From contig NZ_JAUSLG010000096.1 of assembly GCF_030646615.1 (NCBI RefSeq), forward strand, positions 24,015-88,014: a stretch of 64,000 nucleotides of DNA, in the 5' to 3' direction. The notes under the pieces were generated by a model that did no database searches, had not been told where the DNA came from, and saw nothing but the letters and a program-made list of their open reading frames with translations. The translations under genes and the position numbers were made by a program. Each line of letters starts with the position of its first letter. Within the stretch, counting starts at the first letter, position 1. Shown here one piece after another: positions 25,862 to 37,544 of this stretch. Source of the DNA: Phenylobacterium sp. (GTDB lineage Bacteria > Pseudomonadota > Alphaproteobacteria > Caulobacterales > Caulobacteraceae).

Positions 25862-27445
25862 ATGCCCCTTCACCTCAGCTTTCACGGCGCCGCCGAATGC
25901 GTGACCGGCTCCTGCATGCGCCTGCGCGGGGCGGGCTTCGATGTGCTGATCGACTGCGGCATGTTCCAGGGTCCCAAGACCCTGAAGGCGCTGAACTACG
26001 ATCCCTTCCCCTTCGACGCCGCCGGCATCGACGCCGTCCTGCTCACCCACGCCCATATCGACCACTCGGGCCTGCTGCCCAAGCTGTGGAAGGCCGGCTT
26101 TCGCGGGCGGATCTTCGCCACCGCCCCGGCCCGCGACCTCTGCCGGGTGATGCTGGCCGACGCCGGCGACATCCAGGAGCATGAGGTGCGCCAGCTCAAT
26201 CGTCGCAACGCCCAGCGGGGGCTGGACCTGGTCGAGCCCATCTACACGACCGGCGACGCGGCACAGACCATGGAGCTGTTTCAGCGGATCAAGCTGGAGG
26301 AGCTCGTCGAGATCGCCCCAGGCCTGCAGGCGCGCTGGTGGAGCGCCGGCCACATGCTGGGCGCGGCCTCGATCGAGGTGCTGGCGGCGGGCGACGGCGA
26401 CCCGGTGCGGCTGTTGTTCTCCGGCGATCTCGGTCCCGCCGACGAGGACTATCTCGCCGCGCCGAAGGGGCCCGCGGGCGTGGACCATCTGATCCTGGAA
26501 TCGACCTATGGCGACCGCGTGCGCCCCACCCCGACGACCTCAGAGCGCCGGCGGCGCCTGGCCGAGGAGTTGGAGGCCGCCCACGCCGCCGGCGGGCCGC
26601 TGCTCGTGCCGGTCTTCGCGGTGGGCCGCGCCCAGGAGGTGCTGCTCGACCTCCTGGCGGTCATGGCCGAAGGGTCGGCTCCGGCCGGCGAGATCTTTCT
26701 CGACTCGCCCCTCGCCATCGAGGCGACCGACGTTTTCCTGCAACGGGGCTGGAACAGCGATACGGGCGAGAATCCCTACCTGCCCCTTCGCCATGCCGAC
26801 CACCTCAGGTTTCTGCTTCGGCCTGACGAAAGCGATCGCCTTGAAAAGCTCGGCGACTGGCACATCATTCTGGCCGGCAGCGGCATGTGCGACGCAGGTC
26901 GGATCCGTCGTCACCTGAAGCGTCTTCTCTGGCGGCGCCAGACGACGGTGCTGCTTGCTGGCTACCAGGCGAAGGGGACGCTGGGCCGGCTGCTGCAGGA
27001 TGGCGCAAGCGAGGTGCGCATCCAGGGGGCCGCCGTGCGGGTGAATGCGCGCATCCGCACCCTCGATGTGTATTCGGGCCATGCGGACGCAGAAGGACTT
27101 GCGGCCTGGGCGGCGGAGCGGCGGCCGGTCGCGGGTCAGGTCTTCCTCAACCATGGGGAGCCGGAAGCCCTGTCGGCCCTGCAGGAACGCCTGGCGGCGG
27201 CGGGCTTCGCGCGCGACCACATCCGAATTCCCGTCGTGGACCAGGGGTTCGCTCTGACGCGGGACACCGTCCTTGAGCAGAACGCGGGGTCGGCGCGGAT
27301 CGCCCCCGGGCGCGCCGCCCGAGAGGACTGGCACAATGCCCGCGCCGCCTTCCTCGTGCAGCTCAACGAGACCCTCCAGGCCGCCGCCTCCGACGAGGCG
27401 CGGGAGAAGCTGCTCGAAGACCTGCAAGGCCGGCTTACGATCTGA
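25862..27445 (+). CDS. MBL-fold/beta-CASP RNA-type nuclease
   Basis: 527 residues. The metallo-beta-lactamase motif HAHIDHSG (residues 63-70) supplies H63, H65, D67 and H68. The beta-CASP region lies in the middle (ILAGSGMCDAGRIRRHLKRLLW) and the RNA-specificity Zn-hook (VYSGHADAEGL) near 405. Family members cut RNA or act as CPSF73-like hydrolases. The start is ATG 25862. It follows the quinone reductase gene and may be cotranscribed with it under the FixK-type box. This pairing with a Usp gene is common in alphaproteobacterial microaerobic loci, as far as I recall. Confidence 0.88.
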   Translation: MPLHLSFHGAAECVTGSCMRLRGAGFDVLIDCGMFQGPKTLKALNYDPFPFDAAGIDAVLLTHAHIDHSGLLPKLWKAGFRGRIFATAPARDLCRVMLADAGDIQEHEVRQLNRRNAQRGLDLVEPIYTTGDAAQTMELFQRIKLEELVEIAPGLQARWWSAGHMLGAASIEVLAAGDGDPVRLLFSGDLGPADEDYLAAPKGPAGVDHLILESTYGDRVRPTPTTSERRRRLAEELEAAHAAGGPLLVPVFAVGRAQEVLLDLLAVMAEGSAPAGEIFLDSPLAIEATDVFLQRGWNSDTGENPYLPLRHADHLRFLLRPDESDRLEKLGDWHIILAGSGMCDAGRIRRHLKRLLWRRQTTVLLAGYQAKGTLGRLLQDGASEVRIQGAAVRVNARIRTLDVYSGHADAEGLAAWAAERRPVAGQVFLNHGEPEALSALQERLAAAGFARDHIRIPVVDQGFALTRDTVLEQNAGSARIAPGRAAREDWHNARAAFLVQLNETLQAAASDEAREKLLEDLQGRLTI

Positions 27446-27656
27446 GGCCGGGGGCCACGGCGCGCCCGCATGAGGCCCGCATGGGGAAAGACCGAAAAAG
27501 ACCCGGTCCCCGGCGCCGGGCGGCGCTTTGGCGCGTTTGGGGGTGGATCGGCTTGGCCGGTCCATGATTGAAGAGACTTGCGAAGCTCTCGCAGCTTTGT
27601 CGATGGGCCACCTCGCCATAGGCCCGCCCCATGTCCGCAGAATAGGAGCTCCCCAG

Positions 27657-28367
27657 ATGAGAAGCCTGACGATCGCCTTCGCGAGCGCCCTCGCCCTTGG
27701 CGGCCCCGCCTTCGTGCTGGCCGCCGCGCCCACCGCCAGCGCCCAGTCCGCGGCGGCGTTCGAACTCGCCCCCCTGCCCTACGCCGCCGACGCCCTGGAG
27801 CCGGTCATCGACGCCGAGACGATGAACATCCATTACGGCCGGCACCATCAGGGCTATGTGACCAATCTGAACAAGGCCGTCAGCGAGACCCCGGCGCTGC
27901 AGGGCAAGTCGCTGGAGGCTATCCTGGGCGAGGTGTCGGCCCACCCGGCGGCGGTTCGCAATAACGCCGGCGGGCACTATAATCACACCCTGTTCTGGCG
28001 GCTGATGGCGCCCCAGGGCGCCGGCGGCGAGCCGTCCGACGCCCTGTCGGCCCAGATCGAAAAGGACTTTGGGTCCCTCGACGCCTTCAAGGAGGCCTTC
28101 CAGGCCGCCGGCGCCCAGCGTTTCGGCTCAGGCTGGGCCTGGCTGGTCTGGACCGGCGACAAGCTGGCGGTGGCCAGCACGCCCAATCAGGACAATCCCC
28201 TGATGGACGACGCCGCCCAGAAGGGCGCCCCGATCATCGCCAATGATGTCTGGGAACACGCCTACTATCTGAAGCACCAGAACAACCGCGGCGCCTATCT
28301 GTCGGGCTGGTGGAGCGTGCTCAATTGGAACGAGGCCAACCGACTGTTCGCCGAGGCGACCCGGTAG
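27657..28367 (+). CDS. exported Fe/Mn superoxide dismutase
   Basis: 236 residues, with a signal peptide of about 30 residues ending ASAQ. Metal ligands are H59 (MNIHYGRHHQGY), H110 (HYNHTLFW), D197 and H201 (NDVWEHAYY). Whether iron or manganese is used cannot be told with certainty. An exported Fe/Mn SOD is unusual, since Cu/Zn enzymes commonly serve the periplasm. The ATG at 27657 has TAGGAG upstream. It is isolated, with a hybrid kinase gene converging 21 bases beyond. Confidence 0.92.
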   Translation: MRSLTIAFASALALGGPAFVLAAAPTASAQSAAAFELAPLPYAADALEPVIDAETMNIHYGRHHQGYVTNLNKAVSETPALQGKSLEAILGEVSAHPAAVRNNAGGHYNHTLFWRLMAPQGAGGEPSDALSAQIEKDFGSLDAFKEAFQAAGAQRFGSGWAWLVWTGDKLAVASTPNQDNPLMDDAAQKGAPIIANDVWEHAYYLKHQNNRGAYLSGWWSVLNWNEANRLFAEATR

Positions 28368-28387
28368 AGCCTGATCCGATGACGATC

Positions 28388-30466
<2,079 letters not shown>

Positions 30467-30609
30467 GGCCGCCCCCCTTCTGAATGGTCGGTAGGGCGCG
30501 ACCCTATGCCTCAGGCTGTCAATCAAAGCTTAAGCCTAACGGGTGCGCGCCCCGTCGAATGCGTCGACCAGGGCGGGGGCCGCGGCTCAGAATCGCGGCA
30601 GGATGGGCC

Positions 30610-32154
30610 ATGCCTTCGCCGCCGCGCCCTCCCCCATCAGCCCTCCGCGCGCGGGCTGCGCGCCTGGAGCGCGAGGGCGACCTGGCCGGCGCCTTGGCCA
30701 CCTATGAAGCCGCCCTGGCGGCCGCCCCCCACGATGTGGATCTGCTGGCGGCCCTGGCCCTCATCGCCGAGCGCCTGGGCCTGATGGCCCTGGCCGAGGG
30801 GTTGTGGCGCCAGGCCTGCGCCCTGGCCCCTGACAATCTGCAGGCCCAGGATGGCCGCGCCCGGTCCCTGCGCGAGCTTGGACGGTATGACGAGGCCATC
30901 GCCGTGCTGCAGGCCGCGATCGAGGCCGATCCCACCGAGGCCCGGCTTTGGAACAGCGTCGGCGTGACGCTCAGCCAGCAGGGTCAGACGGAGACCGCGC
31001 TGACCTTCTATGACGAGGCCCTGCGGCTGGACCCGCGGCTGGCCACGGCGGCCTATAACCGCGCCTGCGCCCGGTTCGATCTCGGCGCCCTGGACGCCGC
31101 GCAAGCCGACTTCGCCATGGCCAGCAAGCTGGCCCGCAAACCGGCGGACGCCGCCATGATCACCTTCGCCGCCGCCACCCTGGCCCTGGCGCGGGGCGAC
31201 CTTGAGGCCGGCTGGGAGGGCTATGAGGCCAGGCTATCGCCGCACCGGCCAAGACCGGTGGCGTTCGCGGCGCCGGGCCGGCGCTGGACGCTGAACCTGC
31301 CCCTGGCCGGCCAGCGCCTGCTGGTCTTCGCCGAGCAGGGGCTGGGCGACGAGATCCTCTTCGCCAGCCTGCTGCCGGAGGTGATCGAGGCCCTGGGCCC
31401 TGAGGGCCATCTGACCCTGGCGGTGGAGCCGCGCCTGGTGGCCCTCGTGGCGCGCAGCTTTCCCCAGGCGGAGGTCCTGCCCCACGAGACCGAGCCGGTC
31501 GGCGGCCGGGTCCGCCGCAGCGCCGGCGGTCTGGCCGACCCCAGGGCCATCGACCTCTGGGCGCCCCTGGCCTCCCTGCCCCGCCGGTTCCGGCGCGCCA
31601 TCACCGACTTTCCGGCGCGCCCGGGCTTTCTCGTCCCCGATCCGCAGCGCGTGGCCCATTGGCGCCGCTGGCTGGGCGAGGGTCCGCCGAGCGTGGGGCT
31701 GACCTGGCGCAGCGGCAATCTGCTCGGCGACCGGCGGCGGCAGTATCCGCCGATGGCCTCATGGAAGCCGGTGCTCGAGGCGAGCGAAACCCGGCTGGTG
31801 AACCTGCAGTATGATGTCCAGGCCGATGAGCTGGACGCTCTGGGGGCTCTGGGCGGGCGCGCCCTGCTCAAGCCTCCGGGCCTGGACCTGAAGAACCACA
31901 TCGACGACCTGGCCGCCCTCTGCACAGCCCTCGACCTGGTGGTCAGCGTCTCCAACGCCACCGGACAGCTGGCCGGCGCCTGCGGGGCGCCTACCGTGAT
32001 GCTCTGCGTGCCCGCCGCCTGGCCGCGCCTGGGGCAGGACTCCTATCCCTGGCATCCGACGATCCGGCCCGTGGCGCCGCGGATCTTCGGCGAATGGGAC
32101 CCCGCCATGGCGCAGGTTGCCGAGTTGGTGGCAGCGCTGACGAGGCGCCGATGA
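30610..32154 (+). CDS. TPR protein with GT-B-like C-terminal domain
   Basis: 514 residues. Residues about 20-200 are tetratricopeptide repeats (for example YEAALAAAPHDVDLLAALA and YDEAIAVLQAAIEADPTEAR). The C-terminal 270 residues look like a glycosyltransferase-9 or heptosyltransferase-type fold (LLVFAEQGLGDEILFASLL, SVGLTWRSGNLLGDRR, NHIDDLAALCTALDLVVSVSNATGQLAGACG). This order is that of alphaproteobacterial sugar-transfer proteins such as flagellin glycosylase FlmG of Caulobacter. Whether flagellin or another protein is the target is not clear, as no flagellar gene is near. Confidence 0.82.
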   Translation: MPSPPRPPPSALRARAARLEREGDLAGALATYEAALAAAPHDVDLLAALALIAERLGLMALAEGLWRQACALAPDNLQAQDGRARSLRELGRYDEAIAVLQAAIEADPTEARLWNSVGVTLSQQGQTETALTFYDEALRLDPRLATAAYNRACARFDLGALDAAQADFAMASKLARKPADAAMITFAAATLALARGDLEAGWEGYEARLSPHRPRPVAFAAPGRRWTLNLPLAGQRLLVFAEQGLGDEILFASLLPEVIEALGPEGHLTLAVEPRLVALVARSFPQAEVLPHETEPVGGRVRRSAGGLADPRAIDLWAPLASLPRRFRRAITDFPARPGFLVPDPQRVAHWRRWLGEGPPSVGLTWRSGNLLGDRRRQYPPMASWKPVLEASETRLVNLQYDVQADELDALGALGGRALLKPPGLDLKNHIDDLAALCTALDLVVSVSNATGQLAGACGAPTVMLCVPAAWPRLGQDSYPWHPTIRPVAPRIFGEWDPAMAQVAELVAALTRRR

Positions 32155-32166
32155 GGCGCTCTCGCC

Positions 32167-33051
32167 TTAAGGCCGGGGCAGCCGGCCGCTGAGGGCGCCG
32201 ATGTCCTGGCGCAGAGCCGCAAGCTCGCTGCGCAGGGCGGCCAAGTCGGCGGCGTCCTCAGCATGGGCCTGCTGGCGTTCCAAGCTGGCCTGACGCAGGT
32301 CTTCCTCGATCTGCATTCGCTCGGCCTTGGCCTCGTCCTCATGCTCGCTCTGCATGGCGTTGACCACGATGCCGATGAACAGGTTGAGCATGGTGAAGGT
32401 GGTGCAGAGGATGAAGGGCACGAAGAAGGCCCAGGCATAGGGATAGACCTCCATCACCGGACGCACGATGCCCATGGACCAGCTCTCCAGGGTCATGACC
32501 TGGAACAGGGTGTAGGCCGAGGCCGGGATCGTGCCGAACCAGTCCGGGAAGGTGGCGGCGAACAGCTTGGTGGCCATGACCGAGGCCACATAGAAGATCA
32601 GCGTCATCAGCAGGATGATCGAGCCCATCCCCGGCAGGGCGCTGATCAGGGCGCCCACCACCCGCCGCAGGGACGGCACCAGGGTGATCATCCGCAGCAC
32701 CCGCAGGATTCGCAGGGCCCGCAGCACCGAGAAGGCGCCGGCCGCCGGCACGAGCGCGATGGCCACGATGGCGAAGTCGAACAGGCTCCACGGATCCTTG
32801 AAGAAGGCCAGCCGGTGGACCGCAATCCGGGCGACGATCTCGGCGACGAAGATTCCGAGGATCACCCGGTCCAGCACCACCAGAACCAGGCCGAAATTGG
32901 CCATGGCCCAGGCGCTGGTCTCCAGCCCCAGGGTGATCGCATTGAGCACGATCAGCGCGGTAATGATCTTCTCGGTACGCGGCGAGGTGATCAGCGCCTT
33001 GAGCTGGTCCAAGGGGGTGGCTCCGTGGGGTTTGCAGACAGACGCCGCCAT
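32167..33051 (-). CDS. voltage-gated sodium channel, BacNav family
   Basis: 294 residues. Six membrane segments. The voltage-sensing S4 at about 109-122 has Arg at 111, 114, 117 and 120 ([10 protein letters not shown]), and the selectivity filter TLESWSM (187-193) is the same as that of NavAb. The end (about 235-285) is a coiled coil that assembles the tetramer. It admits Na+ on depolarisation and could link membrane voltage to motility or pH control. The chosen start is ATG 33051; earlier starts lie within 79 bases of the siderophore receptor stop. No partner gene is apparent. Confidence 0.92.
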   Translation of the reverse strand: MAASVCKPHGATPLDQLKALITSPRTEKIITALIVLNAITLGLETSAWAMANFGLVLVVLDRVILGIFVAEIVARIAVHRLAFFKDPWSLFDFAIVAIALVPAAGAFSVLRALRILRVLRMITLVPSLRRVVGALISALPGMGSIILLMTLIFYVASVMATKLFAATFPDWFGTIPASAYTLFQVMTLESWSMGIVRPVMEVYPYAWAFFVPFILCTTFTMLNLFIGIVVNAMQSEHEDEAKAERMQIEEDLRQASLERQQAHAEDAADLAALRSELAALRQDIGALSGRLPRP

Positions 33052-33129
33052 CTGCCGCAAACCTCGTCCCAACGCCAGAGGCGAGACGGCGCAGCCAAGG
33101 CCCGCCGTCTCGCCCTTGGTCAATGGGTC

Positions 33130-35349
33130 TCAGAAGGTGGCGCGCAGGCTCACCGTGACCCGGCGCGGTTCGCCGAAATAGCCGCCGTTGTAGAAGCCGA
33201 CCCGGCGGTAATAGGTCTTGTCGAACAGGTTATCGACATTGAGCTGGGCGCTCAGACGGTCGTTGAACTTGTAGCGGGCCGTCAGGCTGGCCAGCACATA
33301 GGCGTCCTGGGCGACAGTGGCGCGCAGGGTCGGCGGCGTGGTTCCCGGCGCGCTGGTGTTGCCGGGCACAGGAATGGTGGCCAGGGTGTAGATCTCGCTC
33401 TGCCAGTTCAGCCCACCACCGATCCGCAGGCCCTCGAGCGACCCACCCAGGTCATAGGTGGTGTAGAGGCGCGCGATGTGGCGGGGGCTGAGCGTGCTGA
33501 TCCGCGTGCCCGACGCATCCTCGGTATAGGCATAGGTATAGCCGCCGACCACGTTCCAGCGCGGACTGACCTTGCCGGTGACCTCGGCCTCGAAGCCCCG
33601 GGTCTCGGCCCCGCTGACGGCCACATAGGCCGAACTGCCGTCGGGCAGCACGAAGCCATCGGGGACCGACGCGTCAAGGGCGGCCAGGTTGTCCTGCTGG
33701 GCATAGAAGAGGACCGTCGAGGCCAGCAGGGCGCCGTCGAGGAATTCGCCCTTCAGGCCCAGTTCGTAGCTGGCGCCGATCACCGGGGCCAGCTGCGCGT
33801 TGTTCTTGTCCTTGTTGCTCTGCGGCTTGAACAGGTCGGAATAGCTGGCATAGGCCGAGATCTGCTGGGTCAGGTCGTAGATGACGCCCACATAGGGGGT
33901 GACGCGTTCATCGGCATAGTCGCTGCTTGTGCGCGTATAGGCGCCGGCCAGATCAAACAGATCGACCTTGGTCTCCCACCGGGTGCTGCGCGCGCCCAGG
34001 ATCACCTTGAGCCGGTCGGAAGGGTTCAGCCGCGCCGCGCCGTAGATCCCGGTCTCCTTCGTGGTCGTGATCTGGGCGGGCGTGCCGTACTTCAGCAGAT
34101 AGGGTTCGGGAATGCGGCCATCCCAGCTGCGGAAATCCGGAATGGTCATGGCGTAGGGACGGCGAGCCGCGTCGATCTTGTCGTTGAGCGTCACACCCTC
34201 CCGGTCGAAGCCGTTGACCCCGATCACCGCCTCGTGCTGGCGGCCAAACAGCTGGAAGGGGCCCGAGGCGAACAGGTCGAAGCCGGTCTCCTCTTCCTGA
34301 TAGACGTTGTAATAGTCGGCCACGAACAGGCCCGAACCGTCCACCGGATCGGGATATCCGCCATAGCCGTAATAGAGCAGCGCCGTGGACTCGCTGTCGC
34401 GCTGGTTCAGCGTCAGACGGAGCGACCAATCGGCCGGCAGATCCTGCTGGATCATCCCATAGAGGCTGGAGCTGTTGCGGTCCCAGGAGCTCCAGTTGGC
34501 CGCCACACTGTAGGCGGGCGAAAGGTCGGTGGGCGTGCCGTCGCGGTAGAAGAGCGGCGCCGTCCCCCAGGTCGAGCCCCGGGGCGTCACCTCTAGATAG
34601 TCATACCCCACCCGAACCAGGGTGCTGGGGGTCAGGTCGGCCTCGACCACGGCCATGGCCACGGTCTTCTTCTCCTCATAGAGATCGATGTGGGATTCCT
34701 TATCCTCGAAGGCGGCCGAGACGCGCCCCCGCACGCGACCCGAGGCGGCCAGGGGGCCAGAGACGTCGGCCTCCACTCGCCCCCGGGACCAGCTGCCGGC
34801 CGTCACGGCCGCGCTGCCCTGGAATTCCCGGGTGGGCGCCTTGCGGATCAGGTTGATGGTGGCGGAAGGATCGCCGGCGCCCGTCACCAGGCCCGCGGCG
34901 CCACGGATCACCTCGATCCGCTCATAGAGCGAGGTGTCGCCCATGGCGCTGTTGCCCGACGAATAGCTGGTGGGCGCGCCGTCGAGCTGGAAATTGCTGA
35001 TCGAGAAGCCCCGGGAGGTGAAGTTGACCCGGTTGGAGTCGGCCTCCTGAACCGTGATCCCCGTCGTCTGCTCCAGCACATTGGCGATGGAGGAGAGGCC
35101 GAAGTCCTGGATGCGCTCGGCGGTGATCACCGTCACCGACTGCGGCGTCTGGCGCAGGGAAAGCGGCAGCTTGGCCGCCGAGTTCGTGGCCTCAACTGCA
35201 TAGCCTTCCTTCTTGCCGGTGACGATGACCCCTCGAAGGGTGGCGGCCTGGTCGTCGTCGGCCATGGCCTGGCCGCCCAGGGCCGAACTGGCCAGGAGCG
35301 CCAGGAGCAGCGCGCTGGAGCCTGGTCGGTTTGAAATCGAACTGCGCAC
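33130..35349 (-). CDS. TonB-dependent siderophore receptor
   Basis: 739 residues. A GTG start (35349) gives a signal peptide ending GGQAMA. The TonB box region is near RGVIVTGKKEG. The plug has LPLSLRQTPQSVTVITAERIQDF and the FSISNFQLDGAP stretch, and the barrel ends in the aromatic VSLRATF. This is the FhuE/FoxA/FpvA-type family for ferric siderophores. There is no STN domain and no sigma/FecR pair nearby, so direct iron control is expected; a Fur-like site lies 70 to 90 bases upstream (35420-35439). It shares its strand with the sodium channel gene, 78 bases apart. Confidence 0.92.
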   Translation of the reverse strand: MRSSISNRPGSSALLLALLASSALGGQAMADDDQAATLRGVIVTGKKEGYAVEATNSAAKLPLSLRQTPQSVTVITAERIQDFGLSSIANVLEQTTGITVQEADSNRVNFTSRGFSISNFQLDGAPTSYSSGNSAMGDTSLYERIEVIRGAAGLVTGAGDPSATINLIRKAPTREFQGSAAVTAGSWSRGRVEADVSGPLAASGRVRGRVSAAFEDKESHIDLYEEKKTVAMAVVEADLTPSTLVRVGYDYLEVTPRGSTWGTAPLFYRDGTPTDLSPAYSVAANWSSWDRNSSSLYGMIQQDLPADWSLRLTLNQRDSESTALLYYGYGGYPDPVDGSGLFVADYYNVYQEEETGFDLFASGPFQLFGRQHEAVIGVNGFDREGVTLNDKIDAARRPYAMTIPDFRSWDGRIPEPYLLKYGTPAQITTTKETGIYGAARLNPSDRLKVILGARSTRWETKVDLFDLAGAYTRTSSDYADERVTPYVGVIYDLTQQISAYASYSDLFKPQSNKDKNNAQLAPVIGASYELGLKGEFLDGALLASTVLFYAQQDNLAALDASVPDGFVLPDGSSAYVAVSGAETRGFEAEVTGKVSPRWNVVGGYTYAYTEDASGTRISTLSPRHIARLYTTYDLGGSLEGLRIGGGLNWQSEIYTLATIPVPGNTSAPGTTPPTLRATVAQDAYVLASLTARYKFNDRLSAQLNVDNLFDKTYYRRVGFYNGGYFGEPRRVTVSLRATF

Positions 35350-35419
35350 GGATCTTATCCCTACTGAAGCGCCCCCCGGGGCGCGGTTGGAGGTGCGGAT
35401 AAGCCGGCTCGCTCTAAGT

Positions 35420-35439
35420 TGCAAACGATTCTTAGTAGC
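35420..35439 (-). promoter_or_regulatory. Fur/Irr-like iron box
   Basis: The site TTGCAAACGATTCTTAG resembles the TGCAA(A/T)-GATTCTCA type iron boxes of alphaproteobacteria, and sits about 70 bases before the siderophore receptor start. It is an A/T-richer patch in a very GC-rich region. One half-site matches well and the other is degenerate, so the factor (Fur or Irr) is uncertain. Confidence 0.4.
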
Positions 35440-35528
35440 ACGATACGGCCAGGACCTGCCCCTGCGGCGCCCTTCCCTCTGCACGGCGAGGTGATCTATG
35501 CCGGAACGGTCCATCGACGGAGGGCGTC

Positions 35529-36683
35529 ATGCGCGACGAGGATCTGCAGCCGATACTGGAAACCGTGCGGCGGCTTTGCGCGGACTTCCCCGGGGAATAC
35601 TGGCGGGCGCGGGACCGGGAGCGGACCTATCCGACGGAATTCGTTCAGGCGTTGACCCAGGCCGGCCTGCGCGGCGTCCTGATTCCCGAGGGCTATGGGG
35701 GCAGCGGCCTGGGCCTGTCGGCGGCGGCCGCCATCCTGGAGGAGATCCACGCCAGCGGCTGTAACGCCGCAGCCGTCCACGCCCAGATGTACACCATGGG
35801 CACAGTCCTGCGGCACGGGAGCGAGGCGCAGAAGTCTCAGTGGCTGCCCCAGATCGCCTCAGGCGAGGTGCGATTACAGGCCTTCGGCGTCACCGAGCCT
35901 GGCGCCGGCACCGACACCACCGCCATCACAACCCAGGCGGTGCGCCGGGGCGACGCCTATGTGGTCAACGGCCAGAAGGTTTGGATCAGCCGCGCCGAAC
36001 ACTCCGACCTCATGGTGCTGCTGGCCCGCACCACCCCGCGGGAGGAGACGACGAAGAAGACCGAGGGCCTGTCGGTCTTCCTGCTGGACATCCGCGAGGC
36101 GGTCGGGCGCGGCCTGACCATCAAACCGATCCGCACCATGTTCAACCACGCCACCACCGAGCTCTTCTTCGATGACCTGGAAATTCCGGCCTCCTCCCTG
36201 ATCGGCGAAGAGGGCAAGGGCTTCCGCTACATCCTCGACGGCATGAACGCCGAGCGCATCCTGATCGCCGCCGAGTGCATCGGCGACGGGCGCTGGTTCG
36301 TGGATAAGGCGCGCGACTACGCCACCAGCCGGGTGGTTTTCAACCGGCCCATCGGCCAGAACCAGGGCGTCCAGTTCCCCATCGCCCGGGCCTACGCCCA
36401 GGTCCGGGCGGCCAAGCTGATGACCTATGAGGCTGCAGCCCGCTACGAAGCCGGCGAGCCCGCCGGCGAAGAAGCCAACATGGCTAAGCTGCTGGCGTCC
36501 GAAGCGTCCTGGGCGGCGGCCGACATGTGCCTCCAGACCCATGGCGGCTTCGGTTTCGCCGAGGAGTACGACGTGGAGCGCAAGTTCCGCGAGACCCGCC
36601 TCTATCAGGTGGCCCCGATCTCCACGAACCTGATCCTGGCCTATCTGGCCGAGCACGTGTTGGGCCTGCCGCGCTCCTACTGA
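35529..36683 (+). CDS. acyl-CoA dehydrogenase
   Basis: 384 residues. FAD-linked alpha,beta-dehydrogenase with the motifs GVTEPGAGTDTTA (FAD site), VWISRAEHSD, and the C-terminal QTHGGFGFAEEYDVER. The usual base in the C-terminal EGT motif is missing (YQVAPIS instead). Instead E242 in GMNAERILIAAE lines up with the base of isovaleryl- or long-chain acyl-CoA dehydrogenases, so a branched or long acyl substrate is plausible. The ATG at 35529 follows GGAGGG. No electron-transfer flavoprotein genes are near. It converges on purU. Confidence 0.9.
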   Translation: MRDEDLQPILETVRRLCADFPGEYWRARDRERTYPTEFVQALTQAGLRGVLIPEGYGGSGLGLSAAAAILEEIHASGCNAAAVHAQMYTMGTVLRHGSEAQKSQWLPQIASGEVRLQAFGVTEPGAGTDTTAITTQAVRRGDAYVVNGQKVWISRAEHSDLMVLLARTTPREETTKKTEGLSVFLLDIREAVGRGLTIKPIRTMFNHATTELFFDDLEIPASSLIGEEGKGFRYILDGMNAERILIAAECIGDGRWFVDKARDYATSRVVFNRPIGQNQGVQFPIARAYAQVRAAKLMTYEAAARYEAGEPAGEEANMAKLLASEASWAAADMCLQTHGGFGFAEEYDVERKFRETRLYQVAPISTNLILAYLAEHVLGLPRSY

Positions 36684-36690
36684 GCCAAGA

Positions 36691-37533
36691 TCAGTCGGTG
36701 AAGACCACGGTCTTGGCGCCATTCAGCAACACCCGGTCCTCCAGGTGCCAACGCACGGCCCGGGCCAGGACCCGGCGCTCGATGTCGCGGCCCTTGCGGA
36801 TCAGGGCCGCGGGCGTGTCCCGGTGGCTGATACGCTCCACGTCCTGCTCGATGATCGGGCCTTCGTCGAGGTCGGCGGTGACATAGTGGGCGGTGGCCCC
36901 GATCACCTTCACCCCGCGGGCATGGGCCTGATGATAGGGCCGCGCGCCCTTGAAGCCCGGCAGGAAGGAGTGGTGGATGTTGATGCAGCGCCCCTCCAGC
37001 TTGGAGGCCATGCCATCGGACAGGATCTGCATGTAGCGGGCGAGCACCACCAGTTCGGCGCCGGTGGACTGGACCAGGGCCCAGACGGCGGCCTCCTGCT
37101 CCAGCTTGGTCTCGCGGTTCACCGGCAGATGGTGGAAGGGCAGACCGCTAAGGTCGATGCTGGAATAGGTGTCGGCGGGGTGGTTCGACACCACCGCGCA
37201 GATGTCCATGGGCAGTTCGCCGCGACGCCAGCGCCACACCAGATCCGACAGGCAGTGGTCGGCCTGGGAGGCGAGGATCATCACCTTGCGGCGCACCTTG
37301 GGGTCGCGCAGGGTCCAGCGCATGGCGAACTCGGCGCCGATGGGGGCGAAGGCCCCGCGCAGGGCGTCGGCCGAGGTGTCTCCGGCCTCGAACACCACAC
37401 GCATGAAGAAGCGATCGGTCTCGACATCGCCGAACTGCTGGGCGTCAATGATGTTGCCGCCGCGGTCGAACAGAAAGCTCGCCACCCGACTGACGATGCC
37501 GGGGCGGTCGGCGCAGGAAAGGGTCAGGATCAT
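36691..37533 (-). CDS. purU: formyltetrahydrofolate deformylase
   Basis: 280 residues. An N-terminal ACT domain ([20 protein letters not shown]) and a formyl-transferase domain with the catalytic motif [29 protein letters not shown]. The Asp of TADLDEGPI completes the active site. It releases formate from 10-formyl-THF and balances one-carbon pools, a role complementary to folD at 12285. The ATG at 37533 has AGGGTCAGG upstream, and the gene starts 11 bases after the cytochrome b gene ends, so it may be the third gene of an operon. Confidence 0.94.
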   Translation of the reverse strand: MILTLSCADRPGIVSRVASFLFDRGGNIIDAQQFGDVETDRFFMRVVFEAGDTSADALRGAFAPIGAEFAMRWTLRDPKVRRKVMILASQADHCLSDLVWRWRRGELPMDICAVVSNHPADTYSSIDLSGLPFHHLPVNRETKLEQEAAVWALVQSTGAELVVLARYMQILSDGMASKLEGRCINIHHSFLPGFKGARPYHQAHARGVKVIGATAHYVTADLDEGPIIEQDVERISHRDTPAALIRKGRDIERRVLARAVRWHLEDRVLLNGAKTVVFTD

Positions 37534-37544
37534 GAGGCGGCTGA

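Noticed and set aside
32263..34596. A 777-residue plus-strand frame over the sodium channel and siderophore receptor
   Set aside because: It runs opposite two clear genes with known motifs and consists of His/Gly/Arg-rich shadow sequence.
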